Source of the DNA: Pratylenchus scribneri
Lineage: Eukaryota > Nematoda > Chromadorea > Rhabditida > Pratylenchidae
Length of the DNA: 64,000 bases
Assembly (NCBI GenBank): GCA_030063045.1
Contig: JAQSEB010000221.1
Span: 1-64,000, forward strand
Direction: 5' to 3'
A model generated the notes under the pieces. It was not told the origin of the DNA and made no database searches. It worked only from the letters and a program-made list of their open reading frames with translations. How positions within the stretch are numbered: position 1 is the stretch's first letter; every line of letters starts with the position of its first letter. This document shows, piece by piece, positions 13,041 to 25,000 of this stretch. The position numbers and the translations under genes are program-made.

Positions 13041-16000
13041 TCATTTGTTTGCAGCGGCGGCCTCCAACGATTTGCCAACTTTGCATTGCAAATGGTCCAA
13101 TTGTTCGATACGCTCGGCATCCAGAACGAAGAATAACTTAAAAATTATGGATTAAAAATGGAAAATTTTTAAAAAATTTTTTTTATTTTTTAATTGATTT
13201 TTTAAAGTCGAAAAAATTAAATTTAATATTTTTTTAAATTTTTTTTTATTTGTTATCGATTTTTAATGCCCAAAAAATTAAGTTAAATAACTTTAATGTA
13301 TTTAAATGTCAATAAAATATTTTCATAAAAATTTATATAATTTACCTCATCTTTTGCCGCAAATTTGTGCACATTGACCATATAACAATGGCGATGCACA
13401 AATTGGATGAGTGCATCGGTGGTTGGCAAAAATGTGGCATATTCCAATTTGAAGCCGTCATATTTTGAAAGCATTACATGAAAATCATCGACCTAAAAAT
13501 TTAAAATTTAATAAAAAAAAAATAACTTAAATAAATGGATCGAAGCTTTTGGCAAACAAATTTTATATGTGCGTAGGAAGTAGGATAAATATTTGGTAAA
13601 AATATCTAAGCAATTTTTTAAGAGCTGCTAAGACTTTTTCTGCTGAGTATATATTAAAAATGATTTATAAAAATATAATTTAACAGAAGCCAGAAACTAA
13701 GATTGTCGGGTTTTGGGTTATAAACGCTTTTTATATTGTATATAATGTTTTCCAATTTTCATCAAATCCACTAATTCTTTTTTAATCAATTCATTCTAAC
13801 CCTAGGACAGTAGTATAAAGAGCTTCCTGACTTCATTCTGATCATCGATTGATCAGAAATCTTCAGATCACCATGGTCATTTTTATCATAATTTCACGTT
13901 TTTGCATAAATTTGTTTTCTTTAATCTTTGCAACTTTCATCCATTACATTCAATCAATGCTTTGGGCAGCTCACAAATGGAAGGAAAAGGGGAAAGCTTA
14001 TTAAGGATGGATTAAAGGGATAAAGGCCAATACGGGATATCGATGATTAAAATGCTCTTTAATGGAAATGTGGGATAAAAGCTCTGGGCAAAAAGGGGAA
14101 AGGAATTAAGGATAAAATGAAAGCGAATTGAACATAAAGCATTGTTCATAATTTAAAAATGTTCCTACAATTGATTTTTTTCATTTTTATGTCTTCTATT
14201 GATGCAAATATCCACCCTAATATTTGGGTGCCCACAAAGATTGATGGTGGCCAAATTTGCCATCGTCCTTTCAAATTATCATCTCCAATTTTATGCTTTG
14301 AAAATCATACTCAAATTATTGAGCTATATCCTAAATCGGCGATCGGTTTGATAAGAAACTATTTTAATTACTCTTTTCTATATATAGATTGCCCAATTTG
14401 CTCATCTACCATTTCTACCCCTCCTCTTTTGTGCACCACTCAAATCAGTAATAAATAATATTAATTATTATATTTCTTTAAACCCAGATTGTCCAATTTG
14501 TCCATCTACAATTCCTCCTTCTCCCCTTCCATGCCGATCTACTTCTCCCCAAATTTGCCCTCCAACTCAAAAATGTTCGGCCTGCCAACCATTCTTTAAT
14601 AAATGGATTTATTTGGGAATTGGAGTTGCAATTGGCCTTCTTCTTGGCATCGGCCTTTTTTTTGGCTTTACAATTTGCCTAAAGGCATTTCATTTTCCAT
14701 TATTAATTATATTTAAAAATGCTATAGAAAAGAAAGAAAAAGGCAATGGAAGTGGAAATGCCAGCCAATTATGAATTTTTTCATTCTCGACCACCACCGC
14801 CAAATATTCCTCCACCTCTAATTATCGACTGTCGTCAATTGGATTATTCAAATGAAAATTATGATGTTCCCCTGCCTAAAACACCGCAATCTATTGGATT
14901 GCAGCCTGAGGGTTCATTTTTGGGGAAATTATTTGACAATTTCTAATTCTTTAGGCAATAATTCGAATAACAGTGGAAATGAGGGCAATGACAGGAAAAA
15001 TGGGGAGAATAGTAGCAAAATGAATAATGCTGCCAGTGATGAAGACCATATTTATGATTCTCCTTATTCTACATCAACATTCTAATTTTCGCATAATTTA
15101 AAATATCAAAAACGTCATAAAATATTTTCGTTTTTTAAATCTCAATCTCAAGGCTAAAGGCCATATTTAACGAAAGAAAGAATTAAAATTTGGTAAATAT
15201 TTTTCGAAAATAAATAAAACTTAGTATACATTTTCCGGAAAGAATTAAAACATGGCGAACATTTTAAAATTTGGTGAATATTATAAAACATGGCAACCAT
15301 ATTAAAACTTGCTGAACATTTTTGAGAAAGGAAAAACAAATATTGGCGATCAAATTCCCTAAAGTAAAATCAATTTCCGGCTGACATTTTCAGCGAATGG
15401 AGACCATAATCTCCCCGCTCCGGAGTAAATTTTGGCGATTGTAAAAAGGGAATAATCCTATCGGAAGGAAATTAACGGCAAAAATATATTTTGATGCACA
15501 TTTTCATACATTTTATTTAAATAATTTAACGACTATTAATTTGAAATTCATATTTTGAGCAACTAAATCCAGCCATTATAGTTGTTTTTTAAGCAGACGG
15601 CGGATTAAGGATTAGTATCATGGAATGGAATTGGAGTAAGTGCCTTTATAAATAAATTGGATATAAAATAAAGCGAAACATCCTATTCCCATCATTCATA
15701 AAAATGGATCCTCTTTCCCCAAACGCAAATTTGTTGTTGCTTCTGCATTTGATGCTTCAACAACAGCAAACAAATGAACAACAAATGGGAATAATTCCAC
15801 CTTTTTTTCATCAACCAATTCATAATGTTTCTGGCGGATTTATTCCGCCATTTGTCCAACAAAATCCACCACCTAATCCTGTGGAATTAATGCCGCCAGT
15901 CGCCCCTATTAATTCCAATCTTGGCCACCAAAATAATCAAAATTCGGACAAACAAAATTCACCAATTCCCTCTACTTCCCATTATGTTTCGCCTTCACCA

Positions 16001-19000
16001 ACAATTGCACATTGTTCTCCATCGCCGCAAATTTCGATCACATCGCCACCATATTCACCCACATCGCCTCAATATTCGCCTGCATATTCTATTTCATCGC
16101 CAAAACCAACTTCGTCACAAAATTTCCCCAATTCGCCTAAAGATTCACCTGTTCCCTCCAATGAAATGCAAAAAAATGGAGTGGAAATGCCTGAGGAAAT
16201 TGCAATAATTGGTGAAAAAGAAGTGGAAAAAAATGCAAATGAAATGGCAATAATTGGTGAAAAAGTAGTGGAAAAAAATGCAAATGAAATGGCAATAATT
16301 GGTGAAGAAGAAGTAGAAAAAAATGCAAATGAAATGGCAATAATTGGTGAAGAAGTAGTGGAAAAAAATGCAAATGAAATGGCAATAAATGGGCAGATTG
16401 AGGGAAAAAAGGAATGCGGAATGCATTATTGCACCAAATGCGAAATTCACCACAAAATACAATTACGAAGGCAGCATTTCAATTGCCCGTTTCGATTATG
16501 TCCATGCAAACATTGCGAAATAATTAATGAAACTCGAAAGGTCCATCGTCAATTATGCAACCTGAGAAATGCCCAAATGAAGAAATTGTCAAAATTTGAA
16601 ATTTTGTTGCTTAAAGGCAAAAGACTTTGCCAAAACTGTCGCAACCACGATTTTTTTAAACCAAAAACACAGGCATAAATAAAATGAAAATAAAAATATT
16701 ATTTTTTAGAAACATGTGAACCGTTGTGCATTTAAAAGCTGCAAATGCAACCTGTGCGCAATAAATCAGAAGAGAAGTGAATTGCGCAAAGAAATGAGAA
16801 AAATTAAGATGGAAATTTAATTTTTGTGTTTCATTCCGGAAATTAATTTTTGCATTCATTATGGATTAGTTTAATTTTGCTGCATTTTTGAAAAAATTAG
16901 TTTTTGTGAAAATAAAATATTTTAGTTTTTACAATTCTTTGTAAATAGTAAGGGAATTGCTTTTCAAAGTAAAAATAGAGGGAATTAACATTTCTGGAAT
17001 TTTATTTTTATTAAAATATATATAATATTTACAAAACTATTTCCTTTTCAATATCAATCCCAAATTTCTTAAAAAATGCTGGATGCGGAGTTGTGCATCT
17101 TTTAGAACGTTTGCCCAATTTAACATCTTTCAATCTCCAAAATAATTTACAGATTTCCGAGGTTTTGTTTAAATTTAAGCAGCTTAAACTCTTAGAACGA
17201 TCCATTTTCTGATTTGTAAATTAATTTCGCCTGTTCTGATTAATTCCGCCTGTTCTGATTTTAACTGATTTAAATAATTCCGGCTGTTCTGATTTTAATA
17301 ATTCCGTCGGTTCTGATTTTAATAATTCCGCCTGTTCTGATTTTAATAATTCCGGCTGTCCTGATTTTAATAATTCCGCCTTTTCTGATTTGTATTAAAT
17401 TTCACTTTATTTGAAAATAGTCTCAATTATATGAATTAAAATTTGCACCAATTCTGATTTGTAATGCCATTTTCTGGTACTAATTTATACCCAAATTGTG
17501 ATTTCGAAACATACTAATTTTAGTATGTATTTTTGAATTTATGCATGATTATCTATAATCAAAAATTGTTATTTTATGCCGATTATCTTGCTAATTCATG
17601 GTTGTAGCTTATGAAATAACTTGTTCTTCTATCAATTCTAAAGGATTAACGCATTATGGCTTTCGAAACTTGCATTTTATATTCTTATATTATGATTTAT
17701 TTTGGAGTGATTGATATTACGTAATAATTTGAGTCATATTCTAGTTTTATGGGGTGCATGATATTAAATTATCATTAATCGGGTTTAATCTGTCTAGAAG
17801 TGTCTATATAAATCGTTCATAATTCAGTAATTCATTCCCAAAATATGGATCATAACTATAATTCTTCGCCTGCCTCTCCCCCTAAAATGATATTAAGTCC
17901 TCTTCGAATAAATCTTCGAGAACGGATGGAGGAAAATGGTGAGTTTTATTAAATCTTAGAAATTAAAGAATGGCATATTGCCTTCATAAATTAATTATAA
18001 CCTTTTCGAACTATAGTCACAAGAATAGTCCTTGAGAATTTAAGGAATTCTACAATTGCTTATTTTCAAGAATATTTTAGAGGATAATTAGAGTTTTAAA
18101 TAGTATATTTCCGTCATAATTTTTTGTTTAGATTGCGTGCCTAATGCCGAATTTCTCGACGAATTAAATAAGAAAATGGCATCAATTCGGGAAGAAATAC
18201 TACGTAAAAGAGAAGAGGAATTGTGGAAATTACCTCCTCCTCCTCCTCAACCTCCTTCATTTGGCATGCCAAATATCTTCACTGAGAAGGAGAAGGAATT
18301 CGACAATATATGGAAAGAACATTTTGAAATGTCAGCAGTTGGGGAGGAGGGCAATTTCAATTTGGGGGCAAATGAAGAAGTTAGAGATGAAGGAGAAATG
18401 GAGCAAGAATTGGCTAATGGGGTGGAAAATGGGGCAAATGAGAATGGAATGATGGTGGAAAATGGGGCAAATAAGGATAATGGGCGGGTGGTTGAAAATG
18501 AGGCAAACGAGAATGGAATGATGGTGGAAAATGGGGCAAATATGGAGAATGGGCAGGTGGTTGAAAATGAGGCAAACGAGAATGGAATGATGGTGGAAAA
18601 TGGGGCAAATATGGAGAATGGAAGGGTGGTGGAAAATGGGGCAAATGTGGAAAATGGAATGCCAAATGGGCCAAACATGGAAATAGGAAATGGGGCGAAA
18701 CATGGCCGACGTTCATGGAATGATCGCCGTCATTGGCAACCACGAAATCATCAACGCCGATTCCGTCCATATCCATGCCCGCCTCGACCTTTTTTTTTCC
18801 AACCACCCCCTCCTCGCCCATTTCCCTTATTCCAACCACCTCCTCCTCGCCCATTTCCTTTATTCCAACCACCTCCCCCTCCTTTTTTCCAGCCACCCCC
18901 ACCTCAATTTTCAAATATGCCGGCTCCACTTCTTATCATTAATATTCATCATCGATGAGAATAATTCGCCTTGTTCTGATTTATTTCGCCTAATCATAAT

Positions 19001-22000
19001 TTCTACCTGTGATTTTAATTCCGCCTTTTCCATTTAGTGTTAATTATTCCTGTGACTATTAAAATGATAAAAAATTGAAAAAAAATTAGTTGTGGAAAAA
19101 ATAATAAATTTCAAGAAAAAATTTATGCAAAAATGGACGGAATTTTCATGATTTTCTGCCTCTAATTATTCTTCTCAATTTATTGCTCATCGTTTTGGCA
19201 AATTCAATTCGTATTCCATTGGTCACTCCTCCCATTCCAGTGTCTCCATTTGCAGTCAGACAATAACCTTGCATTGTCATCATAGCTGTTATAGCTTGGC
19301 CCACCTCGGCATATTCAATAAAAGCTACTGGGGCTCCGCTTTTAAAATGGATTTGGATTTGTTGTTATCAAGTTTAAAAGAAAATCAAACCTTGGTGCGC
19401 ATACGAATGCGGGAAAAGCCTTGAAACATTCCAAATAAATTCTTCAATTCTTCTTCCACAATTTGTGGCGAGTTTGTGGCAGCTGTAAATTTCTTGTTTT
19501 TATTTTTTTCCAATAAAAAAATACCTTGGCCTAAATTCGCGATAAAAATTGTAGAACATGGACCCGTCGTTTGATGGCCATTCCTTGTTCCAGCGGGTGA
19601 CTGCCATTCTGTTAGAGTAGTTGATGGATTTGGATGTGTTGTTATCAAGATTAAAAGAAAATCAAACCTTGGTGTGCATACGAATGCAGGAAAAGCCTTG
19701 AAACATTCCAAATAAATTCTTCAATTCTTCTTCCATAATTTGTCTGTAAATTTTTTGTTTTTATTTTTTTCCAATAAAAAATACCTGGGCCTAAATTCGC
19801 GATAAAAATTGTAGAACATGGACCCGTCGTTTGATGGCCATTCATTGTTCCAGCGGGTGGCTGCCATCCTGTTAGAGTAGTTGAAGTAGCTACCATTGGA
19901 TTATGATTTTGAGGGGCAGCAAGAGCCACAGCAGTAAGGTGTGGATTGTTTATGTTAGCGTTTGCTGTTGGAATTGGACCAAGAATGGCTGCTGCGGCAG
20001 TGTTATTTTGCTGATGTTGTAATAATTGCTGAACAGAAAATTTTGAATTCAATTAAAATGGTTTACCTGTCCTGCTTGCGCCTGTTGAGCATGCGAAATA
20101 GCCAATGTGGCTGGATTATTATTTACAGCGGTCAGTGCAGTCAATTGATGTTGAATTGCCGAATTATCCATGCCATTTTGATACAAATGACGTTGTTGAT
20201 CTAAAGCTACTAATAATTGTTGTTGGGCCAAAACAGCAGTGTCATTTGAAGAATTTGCATCATGATTCTGTTGATTGAGGAGAACTGCTGTAGCCAATTG
20301 TTGCTAAAAGTATAATATTTAATGTTTATGTTAGATAAATAAATTTCCTAAATTAATTGAAATGTAATTTTTAAACTTCATATTCACTATTCCCCCTGTT
20401 TTTAAAATTTTTTAACCTGTTGTTGAATTGCTGCGAGTTGTGCGACAGCTATATTAGAAAAAAATTGGGGCCGGTGGGGGATGTAAAGCTGGGATTATAG
20501 AAGAATTTGCTGTGACAGGCGCGCTGACAATATGGTTTGGCGGTGATGGTTGTTTGGATGGTTTGGTCACCTGAATATTAATGGGATATTAATTTTTTAT
20601 TCATCTTTTTTTATTTTATGATAATTGAACATTTCGCTTACTTTCGTGTTAGATCTGGCCAATTCCAATCTTATTGTTTGTGTTTGTTCAGGGTCAAATC
20701 GAACGCTTTGTAATTTTTCTGCAACAGTCAATTGCTGCTGAAAGTAATATTTAATGTTTATGCTAGTTAAATGAATTTTGAAAATTAAAAATGAAATGTA
20801 ATTTATTAATTTTTATTCACTATGTTTTAACTGTTTTTTATTCCTATCATTTATATTACGGTGAAGGCCTCCCCTTTGGATTTTTTAAAATTATTTGACT
20901 GATTCTCTATTCTAAATTTAACATTTTTTAAATAACAGTGATTTGTTAAGCGTTTTGTGCTGAAAATCAATCTTAAAAATAATTTTTAATAAAAATATCA
21001 AGGTCAAGATGATATAAATGATAAGTAGTACTTTTTTAATGGAAATTTTCTAAATTTAAATAAACCTGCTTTTGAATTACTGCGAGTTGTGCGAGAGCTA
21101 TATTAGAAAAAATTGGGGCGAGTGGGGGAGCAATGCTGGAATAATAGAAAAATATGCCGTAACAGGCGCTTTGACAATATGGTTTGGCGGTGGTTATTTG
21201 GATGTTTTTAACCTGAATATTAATGAGATATTAATTTTCATTGATTTTTGTGTTATGATAATTGAATCTATTTTCTGTTTGCCAGAATATTTTTCTCACT
21301 AAGATTCTGTCACATCCTAATTTAGATATTTTATTGGACAATGTTTTTTGAATATTTTTGTTTTTGGCATAATGAATGAATTTTAATTAAATTTAGATTT
21401 TTTGCTTGACAGTGTTTTTTAGCCCTAAAAGACTAAAAAACTCAAATTTTGCCTGCCAGTGCTTTTTAGCCCTAAAAGACCAAAAACCTCAAATTTTGCC
21501 TGCCAGTGCCTTTTAGCCCTAAAAGACCAAAAAACTCAAATTTTGCCTGCCAGTGCCTTTTAGCCCTAAAAGACCAAAAAACTCAAATTTTGCCTATCAG
21601 TGCTTTTTAGCCCTAAAAGACTAAAAAACTCAAATTTTGCCTAACAGTGCTTTTTAGCCCTAAAAGACTAAAAAACTCAAATTTTGCCTGCCAGTGCTTT
21701 TTAGCCCTAAAAGACCAAAAAACTCAAATTTTGCTTGCCAGGGTTTTTTAACCCTAAAAGTCCAAAAAACTCAAATTTTGCCTCTCAGTGTTTTTTAACC
21801 CTAAAAGATCAAAAAACTAAAAATTGGCCTGACAGTGTTTTTTAATCCTAAAAGACCGAAATACTCAAATTTTGCCTGACAAATTTTTTTAACCTAAAGA
21901 CCAAAAAAGGGAATTTTTGCCTTCCCTAAAAACCAAATAATGAAATTTTTGCCAATTACTATTTTTAAGAACTTATGAACAAAATGAAAAAACTTAAAAA

Positions 22001-25000
22001 TTTATTTGATTATTTTAAAATTTTTTACAAAAAATTAAAAATTATTTGTTTTTTATGATGTTAGAAATCATCTTATTTTTATTCCGGCATTCCCCACACA
22101 TAGAAAAGGATACACGACACCCTTCATTCCCATAATCATCAATTTCTTTCTTATCAAATATTTTTTGGCGGCAGTCGTTGCATAACGCAAATAAATAAAT
22201 ACTTTTTGGCATCATTAGAAGCCAATTTGTTTTAATATTATTATTTTTTGTTATTTCAGGGGAAGAAGGACTTTCATCATTATTCGACATAATAATTTTT
22301 ATATTAAATTAATTAAATAAGAAATAAAATGAAGAATAGTACTTTCTTTTGGGTTATTTATACTGCCGGATGGCACACATTCCAAATTATGAAATAATCC
22401 TGTTATTACGAAATATTACGTCATTTATAGCCTTATAATCCATGCGATTAATAAATAATCCTTTTATTGTGAAATATTATGTCATTTATAGCCAAATAAT
22501 CCAATCCGATTTTGAAACAATCTTGTTATTAAGAAATATTATGCCATATTTAGAATTTTAATCCAATGCGATTATGAAACAATCTTATTATTATGCAATA
22601 TAATAGCATAATAAGCTGATTAGATTATGAAATAATCTTGTTTATACTAAAATAGATTTAAAAACCAGTTTTTAGCACACAATGTGCTCTATAAAAGCAA
22701 GGCATCTGCCTCCACAAATTTCATTCTTAAATATTATTATTTAAATAAATATGCCACGAAAACGCCGAAATTCCTTTAAGAGTTCTACTGAAAGGCCCAA
22801 AAAAATTAAGCGAACTTCATCTGATTCTAATATTTATCAAAAGCAAGAACCCTACCATGAACTAAGTCATCATGAGGGACGCATAAAACGTTTTTCTACC
22901 GCTTATTATGTCACAGAATTTATTTTAAAAAATGCTATATCATTTCCCGAAGATAAACTTAAAGAAATATTCGAAGAATTAATCGATGCTGCTTATTCCA
23001 AATCCAATTCATTTGGAAAACAGGTAAGAAAACATATTTTTAAAAAATGTCATCATTTTAGGTTTCTCATTTTTCAATGATAATAATGGGAAAGGGGCTT
23101 GACTCGCCAATAGCTATCCCTGCAAGGGATAAGAAGCAGAATAACGTTGATGTTATCATGGAAGAAATCGACAAATTGAATATTAGTGACAAAAGGGTCA
23201 CATTGCTTTCAAATCCTATGAGGATTATCATAACTACGATTAGCCCACCTAAAGGGAGTGGATTAAAGAAATTACCAATAAAATTTTTGGATAACAACGA
23301 GAAAGGATTAATTAAAAATAATATTGAAGAAAATTGTCTTTATTATGCATTAATATTGGCCAAGTCTTATGCCGAATGCTCCGAATTGACATCAAAAAAT
23401 AAATTCCAAAAATTCTATCGTTTATATAAAAATTCAATTAAACAAAAAGAATTAGTTGATATCCTATTAATGGAAATGGATATCAAACCAACAAAAAGTT
23501 CCGGATTGGATGAAATTGGCCGGATACAAGAATTTTTTGATAAAGAATATCCTGAGAAATATCGAATAATCATCTTTTCATCAGAGAATGTGTACCTAAA
23601 ACCAATTTGGAAAGGGCCCCGATCACGCAAACACAACTTAATTTTATATTTATCTGGAAATCATTATGATATAATTAAAAGTGTGACAAAATTTTTTAAA
23701 GTAAGAAAATATTGTCTTGAATGTGAAATCCCGTATACAAGGTGAAAATATAGTACATTTAAATAATAATAAATTTTTTAGCAATGCATATCACCGAAAA
23801 AATTGCGTGTCAAGATGCTACATGTGTTCAAATATGAGTAATTTTTCAATATGTGCCAAAGAAATAGGAATTGAAATAAAATGTGAACAGTGCAAGAGAA
23901 CATTTTTTAATAAGCAATGCTTTGAACATCATCTAAGTCAGATATGCAATCTTTATAAAAAGTGCGAACTATGCAATAAAGTTTACCAAACTATTAAAAA
24001 TAAAACACATGTCTGCGGTGAAAAATTTTGCCGGAAATGTCGAGTAATTCACGATCCAAAAAATTCTTGTTTTGTAATGCCTTTGAAAAAAACGCCAACG
24101 AAACCATATAGGATAATTGCATATGACTTTGAAACTACTCAAAATGTTGAAACCTATTCTGGAATCTTCGAACATTGTGTAAATTTTTGTTCAGCTAGAA
24201 TAATATGCACTCGTTGTATTGACAAACTTAATGAAAACTGTGAAATTTGTGGCAATGAAAGACATAAAACATGGAATGATATGGAAAATCTAGACCCTTT
24301 GGAAGAATTCGTAAAATGGCTTTTGAAAGGATATTCAAATGAATATAAAACATTAATATATGCTCATTATGGAGGAAAATTTGATCATCATTTTATACTT
24401 CAACGATTGTACAAATTAAAAATTGCTCCAACTCGTTTGCTAATGTCTGGTTGTAAAATTTACGAGTTCACTGTAAAAGCTGGAAGGAAATTTTCTTCTT
24501 TGTTATTCAGAGATTCATATTTACTTATGAATGTCAAATTAAAGGACTTGAAACAGACATTTAATTTGAAAGCTGATAATAAATTATATTTTCCTTATTT
24601 GTTCAATAAAAAAGAAAATTATAATATTAAACTTGATCGATTACCGCCAATGGAGGATTATTTGCCAAATGGGATGAGTTTAGCTGATAGGAAGGAATTC
24701 GTGAAATGGTATTTGGAGAACGAAAATACTCCGTTTTATCTACCGGAAAAATTACATGAATATGGATCCAATGATACAGAAATCTTACTTGAAGCAATTA
24801 TTGAAATGAGAAAAATATTGCTTCAGATAAATGACGGGTTCGATGTGTTTGAAAAAAGTCCTACAATTGCTGGAATTTCAATGAATATATTTAAATCAAA
24901 ATTTTTAATTAATAATATGATAGCCATTGTTCCTGAGGGTTTTTTATTTAAATTATTAAATATTAAATAATTTAGGTGGTTATGAGAGAAATGATAGAGC

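Noticed and set aside
12959..13141. Plus-strand ORF of about 60 aa
   Set aside because: Antisense to the last exon of the 639-aa host gene, which joins in frame with its neighbour exon.
16137..16462. Minus-strand His/Phe/Leu-rich frames
   Set aside because: Shadow of the repeat tract of the DM-protein gene.
18247..18929. Three minus-strand frames opposite the 306-aa gene
   Set aside because: Periodic peptides mirroring the ENGAN/PPPP repeats; the plus frame has start, donor and acceptor.
22042..22290. Terminal protein gene for the polymerase
   Set aside because: Too small, zinc-ribbon pattern; no evidence for a priming Ser/Tyr protein.
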